This document shows positions 21,964-35,098 of a stretch of DNA of 64,000 nucleotides, piece by piece. The stretch lies in contig NW_017265140.1 in the NCBI RefSeq assembly GCF_001638985.1, positions 1,302,001 to 1,366,000 of the forward strand, read 5' to 3'. Source of the DNA: Phycomyces blakesleeanus NRRL 1555(-) (lineage: Eukaryota; Mucoromycota; Mucoromycetes; Mucorales; Phycomycetaceae). The notes beneath the pieces are model-generated. The model did no database searches, was not told the origin of the DNA, and was given only the letters and a program-made list of their open reading frames with translations. A program made the position numbers and the translations under genes. Position 1 is the first letter of the stretch. Each line of letters opens with the position of its first letter.

Positions 21964-24900
21964 AGCTGGATACAGAAACTTTGGGCTTAGAGCAATAATT
22001 ACCTATTTATCGACAGTATCTTTATCAATATTAAGAATTCTGAGCAATTTGAACTGTTGCTTGGTTACAGTTGCCATCTACCTACTATATATATTTATAT
22101 GTATATTAAATGAATTTTAGGTTAAATTTATTGCCACCCAATATATATATATATATGCATATATGTATTTGCAATGGCATGCCCACATTTTTGCTTTATA
22201 GTGTAGTATGGTGTAATAGAGTGTGGTGTAATGTAGTGTAATATAGTAGGATATGTTATAAAGACATATTATTAATAAAGTATCATGTGATCAAGAGTAG
22301 ACAAGAAAATCCAATATCACAAATAAATATAAAGTATATATAAAGAAGAAACAAAAAAGGGGTAAAGAAGAGGAGGTTAAAGACCACCACTTTTCCTTCC
22401 AGCGAAAGCTGTATTTTTATCATTGAACCTGTGCACAGACAAAAGGATCGCCACACAATTCCATGAAACCAAAAATAATAATAAGAATACAAAGAATACA
22501 AAAGCCAAAAAGCCAAAAAGCCAAAAAGCCAAAAGCCAAAAGCCAAAAATAAAAATGTCTTTATGAAAAGGTACTTGGACACGTGCCCTAATTATCACAT
22601 AGAGACAAAGGTCAATGAAAAAGAAAGAAAGAAAAAAAGGCCCCATCTTCCCATTATTCTTATTCTTATTCTTACTAATATATAGTCCCTTATATTCTCT
22701 GAAAAAATAAAGTATAATAAAGTAACACCACCCTATCACTTGGCTTTTCTTATTCTTTATATTAAATTTTAACCAACAGTAGTTCCGGTTGTCATGGAAA
22801 AATAATAAGATGCTTTGTATTTCTCTATCTATCTATCTATCTATCTCTCTTACGCACGCACAATATTGAAAAACAGATGGAATTAAAAGCACATGATTTA
22901 ACACTATTTTCTCTCTCTTATCTTAAATATTGACGCAGTTACAAGTTATGTGATATACTTATAGACCGCTAACACACTAACCGTTATCATGCCAATAGAT
23001 CTATTCCCTGTAAAGTGTACAAGTGCATGACTGTTTGTTCCAAACAAATGGAGCAGTAGCATATAAAATAACTGTAGAAATCAAGAATAGGAAGACCATT
23101 TCTTTTTCTTTTTCTTTTTTTAAAAAAAAGTGAATTGTGAAACTGTGGGATGTACAACAAGGATGTGTCTTGAAACTTGCAGTTTAGTAGTAAAGTTTGT
23201 TTTTCACATCATACTTTTTGTGTATATATACATATTGTGTAGTATATACATCATAATTAAGTAAAATCTAAATTTTATAGCTATATTATAGTGTCTATTT
23301 GCTAATAACTATGGCGAAGTAAACAAGGCTATTTAAAATGGACACTAAATATCCTACAGAAATTGTCAATTGTTTTAAAAAATAATAATACAACTGGTTT
23401 TACAGATACTTTGGCTAGCAAAATTTTAATATTTCCATTAAGCAGTAGTTAGCTGGTACTTTGGCAGTGTAAAATGTTTAATAAGTCTAGTATGTGTTAT
23501 ATTTTTGAGATGTTTAAAAAATAAAAAAATGAAAACCGTGGAACGTCTAGCAGTATTAAGTAACGAACCAAAAATTACCTTGTACGGGTGGTTATAAAGG
23601 ACCTATTTGTCTCATATTCTGGGCTGAAATTTCTATTGAAGAAAACAGAAGCATTTGCCTGTATATACTCGGCAGTAAGCTGGATCAAGATTTCAAGTCT
23701 TGGGGTATATAGTGCAGACAATAAAGACACAATAAAGACTCGCGGGAATCTAGATTGGTTTTGTGAGTAATGGAGATATGTAGTTTGGTCTCCTGAGCCA
23801 GGATACATAGCCGATATCAACTATGGATAAACTAAATAACTCAAAATAGTTGAAAGCCCATATATGCACACATAGAGTTGCTTCTGGGCAGGTGGGTTTA
23901 AACCTTTGGTGATTATGGATGTTAGTGTAAACTAATATAAATACACGAACACTTTGTCTGACAACTTCCTCCTTTCGCTTCAAAACATTTTACAGAAATA
24001 TTATATACACCCTCTAATTCAAAAAAAAAATAACTTCCATAACAGAGAAATTCTAGCAAAAATAATAAAGGATTTCTATTTCACCTTGTTAAACACACTT
24101 CTATTTTCATATTTTAACAACTGATTCTCATTCATATAGACCTTTTCAATTAAATATTCTCATTTGGCTCCTCCTAATTATTGGAGCTCATATCTATTGT
24201 CTTGACAACGTATCTTCTTGAAGTTGTTCATTCTCGCTTGTTACCATACCTTCATTAAGAATAAAAGACCTTTTATAGCTAATAGTCCGGAATTAGAGAC
24301 TATACCACTTGAGCTTTCATTCTTACAATAGTATTGTAGCTGGTTACATTGGCTCCTATGAGTGCTCTACATGTCAATTGAACAAGTAATATATATATAT
24401 ATCTATTTAGAGTTGGATAAGTAAATCTAGTCTTACATACTCAAATAGTATATAACAATTTTATAGTCAAAAGAGACGAGAATTTTGGTTGATTCAATAG
24501 CATACATAACACTTTGTACGTTTAGTAATAGTATTATCGAGCATATTATTTTGTACAACTCTGCAAGTCTGAGTCCACAAAGGTACTAGTGAGTCTGCCA
24601 TTTTTTTTTCATAGTGAGCAAATAATTTACGGAAATAGTGTATATATGACCTTAAAAAGTTGCAAGTTTTTTTTTTCTTTTTCTTTTTTAAATGAATCAC
24701 TTGTAACCTTTTTTGTTTTGTTTTTCTTACAGTGGCGCGCGCGATATTCAACAGGCACATCACACAGATGTTGCACAATTGAACCAGAAAGTCATCATAA
24801 CACGTAAATGGCCTGTACTTCAACTAGAACACTGTACCACTTTAGACAACACTCACAACCAATGGGCATTTGATGAACAACGAAAACCCTCGGTTGAATA

Positions 24901-25396
24901 CAAACCACTGCCCTTTCTTTTGATTACTGTTATTGTTATCTGTTTCTAGGCAACCCGATCAATTGATCTATTTCAAAGGAAATAATGATAATGACAGTAG
25001 CAAATTAATTTATTGCTAGGCAACTAGAGAAAGAATAAAAAGAAAAAGAAATCTATTTTAAACACTGGATTTGTTTTATTGGCTTTGATTCTTATTTTAT
25101 AGGATTTCATTTCATTTCACTCCATTATACCATATATTTTTTTTGTTGTTCCGCAATCACGCATACAGTACTCTATTTTTTGCAATACTTTTGCCCAGCT
25201 CCACTTCATTTACCTTTTTCTCTCCCTCTCTCCCTCTCTTTTTCTCTTTCTCTTTACGGGCCCACTTCTCCCCCACCTCTACCACCTTCCTTTCCTTTTT
25301 ATTACTTGACGATTCCATTTTTCTGAATTTGGATCTATTCTTTTACAGCACACACTAATCTAATCAGATTCAACCCCATTCCATTCCATCCCCTCC
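21013..25396. other. 4.4-kb intergenic region, microsatellites only
   Basis: No convincing coding frame was seen. It contains two (GA)n tracts (about 21735-21759 and 21924-21961), a CCAAAAAG tandem array (about 22501-22550), a (CTAT)n tract near 22828, (TA)n runs and AT-rich single-copy DNA. The last 300 bases are pyrimidine-rich and are probably the Bem1 promoter and 5' leader. Confidence 0.5.
22501..22550. repeat. AAAAAGCC/AAAAGCC tandem array
   Basis: Consecutive units of 7 and 8 bases (AAAAAGCC, then AAAAGCC). The unit gives a hydrophobic minus-strand reading frame that should not be mistaken for a membrane protein. Confidence 0.8.
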
Positions 25397-27497
25397 ATGT
25401 TCACAAAAGAAAAAGTGAAGCCACCGCTCAGTCTTCGCTCTGCTCGTCGTTCGCTCGTAAAGAACAAAATATCAACACCCGTCGGTATACCAATCACCCA
25501 TCACGCCTCATTAGCTGCTCCAAAGAAGATCATCAAGGCACTGTATGATTATCAGGCACAAGGCCCCGACGAGCTCTCATTCTCCGAAGGCGACTTTTAT
25601 CATGTTACTGCCCGAGAAAACGATTCAAAATGGTTCGAAGCTTGCAACCCTGCCACTAATACCAAAGGACTTGTCCCAGTTGCATTTTTCCAAGTGCTTG
25701 ATAAGGCAGAACGGAATCTTGCTGTAGCACAACCATTGAATGATCTTAACATCAAATCAGACTCTGGGTTTTCCGATTCAGCAGATACAATGTTACCCAG
25801 TAAGCAAACAAGAAAGACAAAAATCAAAATCAAAAGACAAAGACAAAGAAGCCTAGTACAAGATCTCATAAAGTTGATTTGTTATATATATAAAAACAGC
25901 TCCTTCTAAAAAGACTTCACACTTGTATGGCGTTGTTCTCTACGATTTTCAAGCTGAAAGATCTGATGAATTGAATGCCAAGGAGGGTGAACCGATCATA
26001 GTGATTGCTCAATCTAATCCCGAGTGGTTTGTGGCCAAACCAATCGGTAGATTGGGTGGTCCTGGTCTGATCCCAGTTTCATTTGTCCAAGTCAGAGATG
26101 CAGTTTCTGGCCAGATAATTACCAACGTATCTAATCTCAGGCAGACATCTTCAAACTTCATTCCTAATGTAGAAGAATGGAAAAAGATGACACAAGGCTA
26201 CGAGGCCTCTAGTATTCCTCTTGGTCGCATCGATAAACAGCCACAACAACAACTCCAAACACAACAACAATCCCAATCACAATTCCAATCTCCAATTCAA
26301 GATACAATTAATGAGGGAAGATCAGTTAAGAGTGGATCTTCATGGTCTACTCGATCCTCTGCAAGCCAACCAATTGTAATGGCAGCCACGGTGGAAAGAA
26401 ACATGCCATCTAAACAGCCAATTGAAGAAGAACAATTGGATGATATGATGGACATTTATGGCTTGAAACATATCGCTAGTCCTACCCACCGCCCTCTCTC
26501 GGAAGAATATCTGTCACGCCACAACAGTACTTCTCGGTCAAGAACAGCAACTGCCGATGGCACTCAACACACACAGGCTGTGGTTGTTTCAGCTGTTATC
26601 GACTCGTTTATTTTGGAAGGAGATCAGTATTGGTTTGTAGTTTATACCCGCCTCAGTAATAATACCCATCGAATTCTATATCGTCTTTATGAAGGTAAGT
26701 TTGGAAATAGATGTATTCTTTTAGTTTTCCAATAAACTAATTCTTACAATTCGTTATTTGATCAATAGACTTTTACGACTTTCAGATCAATCTGTTAAAT
26801 GATTATCCCGTAGAGGCTGGAAAAGCTAAACGTGAACGAATACTTCCTTACATGCCTGGTCCTTTAGCTGTCATTGACCAGGAAATTACAGGTAAGACTT
26901 TTTTTTTCTAGAAATATATATATATTTTTCTATTTAAATGAGAATACGGATAAATATAAGAAATTATAGCTAACAATTAACAATTAACAATTAACAATTT
27001 AACATTCTCTCTTTTTTTTTTGGGATTCATTTACTTTAGCTGAGCGCCAACGCGATTTGAATACTTATTGTAAAGATCTTCTTGGGCTTCCCCGCTATAT
27101 ATCTGAGGGCGATCTTGTTCAGGTCCAGTTATTTGGTATTCATGAGGGCGACATTGAAACCGACCATGACCCTCGCAGCGATCCTGCTATGTTTACACAG
27201 CAACCCCAACAGTCCGTGTCACAACCTATGCCTGGTGCTATTGTTGGTGGGGCTTATTATGACACTATCAAGATCAAGATTGTTCACAAGGATGACATTT
27301 TTGCCATAAAAGTGCCTGCTAATACCACACTGGATGTGTTGCGGGACAGAATTCACGATCGACTTGGATTTAATGTCCAGCTGAACTACAAGGACGAGAT
27401 TACAGGTGAAAGTATGGAACTTTCGGAAGAAAGAGACATGGAAGAAGCATTTGCATCCGCTGTTCAACGTGGCAAATTAACAGTTTTCGCAACCTAA
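25397..27497 (+). CDS. BEM1: Bem1-type polarity scaffold (SH3-SH3-PX-PB1)
   Basis: Seen: exons 25397-25799, 25900-26694, 26769-26891 and 27040-27497, 592 aa. Domains in order: SH3-1 at about 47-105 (IKALYDYQAQGPDELSF); SH3-2 at about 142-200 (VVLYDFQAERSDELNAKEG); a Gln/Ser-rich linker; PX at about 358-470 (DQYWFVVYTRLSN, LYEDFYDFQINLL, LPYMPGP); PB1 at about 512-590 (IKIKIVHKDDIFAIKV). Family: Bem1 links Cdc42, its exchange factor Cdc24 (through PB1) and PAK kinases at sites of polarised growth. The domain order is exactly that of Bem1, so the call is strong. RhoGDI, which recycles Cdc42, lies 2.7 kb downstream. Confidence 0.95.
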
Positions 27498-28071
27498 ATT
27501 CTAATCCTAAAACAAACAAACAAACGAAAAAAAAATTATACTCCTTTACAGCACACAAACACATTTTATATTGTATACAAGCATAATCTTATCATGATAA
27601 TTATATTCCAAAATTCTTTAATCCACAAAAATCAACTATACTTATACTTATATTTATATTTATATTTATATAAAACACCATAAAAATAATAGAAGTAAAA
27701 TGAGAAATGTACCAAATATTCTATTTTATCTCTGTCTTTCTTTCTTTCTTTAATATATAAATGTAATATATCCATGCATATATTTGTGTGTAAGGCAGAT
27801 GGGGTATGTAAAGTAAAGGTAGGTATGTAAAAGAGATAATAAAGAAGAAGAATAGATAGATTGATAATAATAATGATAAAGGTAAGAAGAAAATAGGGAA
27901 TATGTGAGACCTGTGGGTTAAGGTGAGAGAAATTGGTTAGTGTTTGATGTGCAAGGGATTGGTAAGATGTAGTACTTGGTGATAGATATAATTTGTGGTG
28001 TGAAATCCTTTTTTTCTCTCTCTCTTCTTCTTCTTCCTTCTTGTTGTTATTCGCCTGGGATTGCTATCATT
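27498..28071. other. spacer between convergent Bem1 and Rab4 genes
   Basis: AT-rich 3' region with a short TATATT repeat near 27650 and purine-rich sequence on the Rab4 side. No gene was seen. Confidence 0.5.
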
Positions 28072-29517
<1,446 letters not shown>

Positions 29518-30196
29518 TGTTTATATTTATATATATATATATACAGATAAATGTGTATATGATAGAAAGGATATACAGTCGGACCAATCTAACTTAATAA
29601 CCTATATAGATATACACACAGACACACTCAGACACAAGTGCAGGCACAAGCACAGACAGGCGCACGCAGACACAAAATATGTATAGAGAGAGAGAGAGAA
29701 AGAGATAGAAAGGGGGTAGAAAGAGTCAGGTATAGATTAAGAGAAGCAAAGAAGAGGAAGAAGAGGAAGAAAGACAGTCAAAAAAAGTCCAAAAATAAAT
29801 AGCTACAGAAAATGATATGTAACCAAGGAAAGATATTGGATTGAAGAGGAGAGAGGGAGAGAGGGGGAGAGAGAGAAAGGGAGAAAGGGAGAAAGGGAGA
29901 AAGGGAGAAAGGGAGAAAGAGAGAGCGAGAGCAAGAGAGAGAGAGAGAGAGAGAGCAAGAGAGGATTGGGAGGTGGAATGGAAACAGTACACGTTGTTAC
30001 TGGCCAAATGATTGGCGTAACACGCTCAACATTGAAGCTCAGAACAAAAATAGACACCCACGCTTTATACAGCGTCAAAATTGATTCATCATTTTCATTC
30101 ATTTAGTTCAAAAATCAAGTATCTTTCTTCTTCTTCTTCTTCTTTTCTTTCTCTACTTTCTTCTCTTTTTATATTACCTGTAAACTAAACTCTCAA
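29518..30196. promoter_or_regulatory. divergent promoter region between Rab4 and RhoGDI
   Basis: 680-bp spacer between two divergently transcribed genes. Its core (about 29690-29965) is a long GA-rich tract with repeated GGGAGAAA and GAGAGA units. Such purine/pyrimidine tracts are often nucleosome-poor in promoters (general knowledge; inference here). Confidence 0.55.
29690..29965. repeat. GA-rich tract with GGGAGAAA units
   Basis: About 275 bp, almost purely purine on the plus strand over much of its length, including about seven successive GGGAGAAA-like units and a (GA)n run. Reverse-strand Ser/Leu reading frames arise only from it. Confidence 0.8.
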
Positions 30197-31399
30197 ATGG
30201 CTGACCACCACGACGATGATCTTATTCCCTCCCAGACTGCTGGTTACAAGCCTGGAGAGAAGAAGACTCTCGAGCAGTACCAGGACCTTGATGCCCAGGA
30301 CGAGAGTCTCAAGAAGTGGAAGGAGAGTCTTGGTTTGGGCAACTCTTCTGGTAAATACACGCATACGAATTTATAAACACAAACACAAACACAAATATAT
30401 ATATTTGTGCTTGTACAGCATATGTGTGTACAGATATATACATAGATACACACAAAGATGCATGCATGTATGCATACACACATACACACATACACACACA
30501 CACACACAAACATAGACACACAGGCGTCATTTATATACAGTATATTGACCAATTTACTCTTATATTAATTCTATGTAGCCATCTCTCCCGCAGACGACCC
30601 CCGTAGAGTGAGTTACACACTTGTACTCTATTTACGCATATATGTATATTGAACCCCAATTGTTACTATAGGTTGTTGTTGACTACATTGCTCTCGAGAT
30701 TGAGGGACGCGATGATGTTATTGTTGACTTGTCTACCCAACGTAAGTGTCAAAATGTCATCTGATGACAAGCTCTCATCTGACGCGGCCATCTCGTTTTT
30801 TTTTCCTTAATAAAATAGATGCACTTGAACAGGCCAAGAATACCCCCTTCACTATTAAGGAAGGTATTGAGTACCGTATGAAGGTCAAGTTCAGGTAAAT
30901 ATAGATACATGTGTTTGTAAGCCTTTGAGTGTAGGACTTATTTTTATCTGTAGAGTCCAACATGAGGTTGTCTCGGGTTTGAAATACCTCCAGATCGTCA
31001 AGCGAAGGGGTATCACAGGTAACACATCTGAGCCACGCTTCCCCAATCATGAATAATTTCCCATCTCAAACGGCCATTGGTTATTTTTAGTTGACAAGAC
31101 CGAAGAGATGATTGGCAGTTACGGCCCCTCTGCCGATGCCTATGAAAAGAAGTTCCAGCTCGAGGAGGCTCCTTCTGGCATGTTGGCTCGTGGCCACTAT
31201 GTTGCGATGGTAATAAATAAATAAATAATTATAGATCCATTTTATACGCGTAAAGAAAAGAAAAGAAAAGAAAAAGTGATCGACTAATCAAACTCCTGCT
31301 ATTATTTTTTTCTTTATCTTCCAGAGTCGATTCATTGACGACGACAATGTCACTCATATGGAGTGGAGCTGGTCTTTTGATATCAAGAAGGACTGGTAA
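30197..31399 (+). CDS. RDI1: Rho GDP-dissociation inhibitor
   Basis: Seen: exons 30197-30350, 30579-30607, 30672-30741, 30819-30894, 30954-31018, 31091-31209 and 31325-31399 give 195 aa. The N-terminal arm ends YKPGEKKTLEQYQDLDAQDESLKKWKESLG, typical of RhoGDI. The immunoglobulin-like fold follows: TIKEGIEYRMKVKFRVQHEVVSGLKYLQIVKR, MIGSYGP, and the ending EWSWSFDIKKDW. Family: extracts prenylated Rho, Rac and Cdc42 from membranes and holds them in the GDP state in the cytosol. Exon 2 is only 29 nt. It is divergent from Rab4 and close to Bem1, whose client Cdc42 it would recycle. Confidence 0.96.
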
Positions 31400-31997
31400 A
31401 GAAAGAATGCGAAAATTAAAGCAATGAAAGGGGCACAAGAAGTAATGGAACAAAATAGTTTAAAGCAATATCATAACATTTTGTTTATTACTTTTTTATC
31501 TTTTACCTTTACCAAATCCAACTTGTCCTATTTTTCTTCTATTTTTTTTTACCCCCTTTTTTTTAACCCCTCTTATTTCTCTTTCTCTCTATTTCTCTCT
31601 GTGTGTTTGACTTTCTCTTTATCTATATCCTTTTTTTATTTTTTTTCTTCTTTTTTTTTTCTTCTTCTTAAAAAAGCACTGGTAAAGACTACAATTTCAT
31701 ATTGAAAGATTCAATTTTTTTTACACTCCACGTACACGTGACTAAGTGACTAAGTGAGTAATTGTATAATGTGTGTGCAGTTAAAGAGAGAGAGAGAAAC
31801 CTGTATTTTATATATATTTTATAAAATGTGTTACTAAAAATATATATAAAGGATTGTATATAGAAGAAGGATAAACGGAAGGTTAGGAAGTTATAGAAAG
31901 GGATGTAGTATACATATACATATACATAATATATAATGTATATCAATTTAGAATGAAAAAATAAAATAAATTGTTCTTTAGAAACAATTGCAATTAG
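31400..31997. other. spacer between convergent RhoGDI and Not3/5 genes
   Basis: T- and pyrimidine-rich 3' sequence (31490-31670), then AT-rich DNA with a CACGTACACGTG motif near 31728. The short Phe/Ser-rich frame here is a product of the pyrimidine tract. No gene was seen. Confidence 0.5.
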
Positions 31998-32911
31998 TTA
32001 TGCTTCTTCCAAATAACGATATTCAAACCTACAAATATTCATGATACAGTCAATATAATCATCATTTGGATTCCTATCCAAGATACTCACCGGAATTCAA
32101 TCTTCTTCCGTTGACACCAGGCTCCTTCATAGTCAAAGTAGATATAAGTGCCCTGTTCATAATCTTCGGTGATGATCTTGGGCTCCTCATGGCGTTGGAA
32201 CCATGTAAGATACTTTTTGTGAAAGCGCCAAGACTGTTTCTTCAGTTCTTTCGCTGCCAGGTACCTAGATAACAATTTGAATACTTTTTTGATCTACTTG
32301 TTGTCTAATAGGACCTACTGCTGATAAGATCCTTGCTGATAGTAGAATATGAAAAATAGTGCATCCATATCAAACTTCTCAAACAACGCAGGATTATCAA
32401 AGATAGCCAAAGGCTGTTGGGGGTAATAGCTGGCAGTAGGAAAAGGTGTTCTGGGCTGATACATCTTGGGCCTAATGTTCTGTAAGTAACGAATCAAACA
32501 TCCTGTTGATGTGTGTATGTGTCACCTTTCTGAATCAATTAAATCCGGTACGTGTTGCAAACTTGCATCCAGCATTTGATGCGTGTACATCATATCTTCT
32601 TTTCCTGTAGCTATATATAAATATATATATCATACTTTAACACTTGGGTGTACTTGAATGTTCACAAATTCTACCTTTTGCACGAATAGCTTCAAAGGCA
32701 GGTGCCAAATCGGCCAGAGATGACGGAAGGCGGGACTCATTCATATCCGAAGTCTTTTTTTTTTAAAGAAAAATGTGTAATATTCAAATTTTGTAAGAAT
32801 CAAAAGAACGCACAATAAAATACTATACACGTTACTCGTTCACTTACTGGTTTCCCAGAGTATTGGGACGATAGTAGTGACTGTGTCGGTGGCATCGAAT
32901 ATGCTTGTTGA

Positions 32912-32952
<41 letters not shown>

Positions 32953-32954
32953 TT

Positions 32955-32988
<34 letters not shown>

Positions 32989-35020
32989 TTGTTGTTGTTG
33001 TTGCTGTTGTTGTTGTTGTTGCAGTTGTTGCTGATGTTGCTGTTGCATTTGTAACTGTTGCAGTTGCTGCTGCTGCTGCTGCTGTTGTTGTTGTTGTTGT
33101 TGCTGTTGCATAGAGTACATTGGCTGCATTGGGTAAACTGGCTGAGACTGCTGAATAGGTCGATCACTTACACCATGAGAACTCTTGGGTTGATCCAAAA
33201 TCTTAGGAGGTTCTACCCAAGCATTTTCCTGCTTCTCATCTAAAAAACACAAACTTCAACCAAAATTGTCCATGTAAGATCTTCTTATTTACCTTTACCA
33301 TCTTCAGGTTTATTGGATCGAAGAGGCTCAAATCCACTAGGGAGAGAAGCTGCTGCTGCTGCTGCCTGAGCATATTTTAGTGCAGAAGGTGTGGGTTCAT
33401 GGGACTTGACGGGAGATTGGAGGTCAGATGGAGGGATCGCAGCTGCCTTAACAGGACTGGGTGTAGATCGTGTTTCATCTATAGGGGTTGCCGGCGCCTC
33501 TTCAGAGTACACTAATGGTTTGAATATAAACCATTCCTTCACTTATTCCCCAAATACCTCCCTTCTATGTATGTGCGTATATATATATATATACATATGT
33601 GTATATGTAAACTCACTTGTTTTTGGACTGCTCTGTTCGGTATCTAATTTGCGAGGTGAGTTCAAAAGTTCCTATAAGAAAAAATACGTTAAAAAACATA
33701 TATGTAAATAACAGAAAAACCACATTGTGTATATATCAATGTAAATTTACTTCATCGTCTTTTTCTTTAGCTAATCGTTTGGAAGCTTCCTCTAAAATTT
33801 CAAAATTTCATTGATTATTATTAGTATTTTTGAGGTATATAACACTCTTAGAATTCGCATTATACCTTCTTGCGCTGCACTGTGTTCCTCTGCTCCGATT
33901 GCAAATAATGCCTCTTCCTCTTCCAAATTAAGTTCATCGTAGATACATTCGTCTTCATCAAAATCAGGTTCCTTGATACAAAATAGCAATGCGATTCGAT
34001 TATCATTTTTTTACATATATACATATATTTGATGTCTCAAAAATTACAAAGAAATATTAGTGATTATATTTACCTGATTAAAATCTTGGTAATATTTGAC
34101 ATTATCTTGAATGTTCATAACCTACAACATCAAAATAAAAATAAATCAATATTTTTGTTATAGTATTATATATATAAATCGTTTTTTTTTTCGCTACCTT
34201 TTCAGGCTCTAAGTGATCATTTTCCAAAAGTCGTAATGTGAGCTCTAGACGATTAATATGCCACTTATTCCGTTCTAAAGAGTGTTCGATCTTGCTCACA
34301 CGCTCTGCCTTTGCGTGGTCTTTTTTGTTTTTTCGTGTAGTGCTTTGGAGGGTTTCTAGTTCAAACTCTGCTGCTTCAACCTGCCTTGACAGATCATCTA
34401 CTGCAGATGAGATCCATTCACATGTCTCCATCTTTTCTTTCTCTTTTGGATCCATCTTTTCTTTTTGCATAAGACCTTCTTTTGAATAGGCCTTGGTCTT
34501 CATCTCTTTCTCGATTGCCTTGAATCGTTCCATTTGAGACTCAATGAGTTTGCGGTTTTCCAGTAATGCTCTTTTGTCTTTAATTTCATTAGACGATAGC
34601 CAGGTTTTGATTTGATCGCGTAGGCGCTGGAGCTTTTTAATTTCTTTCTTTAGGTCTTGCTCGTATTTTTCTTTTTGATTGGCATTCGTAGTTGAGTGAA
34701 TCTTCTCAAAGATGGTCTCAAAGGCATCTACTCCTTCGCTAACTTTCTTCAAGACCCTGTCGATCTCGGCTAGATGGACAGCACGACAGCATTAGTCCCC
34801 AATCGCTCTATTCAGTCACTTCTTTTTCTCTCTCTTATATTTATTCTGTCATACAGAGCCCCTTTTCCCTCTTGTTTTGGGTAGGCAATGTTTGTGTGTG
34901 AAGTAATAAAATGCAGGACATCGTCTTCCTCTTCTTCAAAGACAACAATTCCCACAGTCATCTCTGTTCTTTCTTATTCTTAATCTTCCTAAACTCACTT
35001 TGCAGCTTCTTCATAGACAT
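31998..35020 (-). CDS. NOT3: CCR4-NOT complex subunit Not3/Not5
   Basis: Seen: 13 minus-strand exons (35020-34999, 34769-34198, 34121-34074, 33971-33866, 33791-33751, 33671-33617, 33511-33293, 33239-32848, 32753-32675, 32604-32526, 32471-32319, 32264-32091, 32028-31998) give 656 aa. The N-terminal coiled-coil domain begins [21 protein letters not shown] and continues with [21 protein letters not shown]. Next come [19 protein letters not shown], an Ala/Ser/Pro region, a Gln tract of about 70 residues (about 398-467), and the C-terminal NOT box ([59 protein letters not shown]). Family: scaffold of the main cytoplasmic deadenylase complex; the N-terminus senses codon optimality on ribosomes in yeast Not5. 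Joins were set by frame and NOT-box conservation; the exon 10-11 join uses AACATTAG. Confidence 0.95.
32900..33112 (-). repeat. CAG/CAA repeat encoding polyglutamine in Not3/5
   Basis: On the minus strand this is a mixed CAG/CAA run with occasional CAT and CTG, coding about 70 residues that are mostly Gln. The codon mix suggests an old, partly stabilised expansion. The reverse strand gives Ala/Val/Leu frames that are artefacts. Confidence 0.9.
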
Positions 35021-35092
35021 TTTCTTTCGTTCTTTCTTTTATCGTTGTTCGTGGAAAAAGAGTAACGTGTCGGCAACAATGGAGAACACCTA

Positions 35093-35098
35093 CACGTG
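35093..35098. promoter_or_regulatory. CACGTG element before Not3/5
   Basis: CACGTG in the context ACACGTGAC, about 73 bp upstream of the Not3/5 start codon. The same core followed by GA lies about 59 bp before the YEATS gene start, so it may be a shared promoter element (inference). Confidence 0.45.

Noticed and set aside
22283..22739. Hydrophobic minus-strand frames resembling a membrane protein
   Set aside because: The hydrophobicity comes from the CCAAAAAG tandem array read backwards; no homologous block flanks it.
29726..30102. Minus-strand Leu/Ser/Pro-rich frames between Rab4 and RhoGDI
   Set aside because: Products of the GA-rich tract in all frames.
32471..32526. A 22-nt intron in Not3/5 ending at AACAG
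   Set aside because: It would leave the frame broken; the acceptor AACATTAG gives SERPKMYQP, matching the family.
32844..33243. Poly-Asn/Ser and poly-Ala/Val frames around the Not3/5 glutamine tract
   Set aside because: Other-frame and antisense readings of the CAG/CAA repeat.
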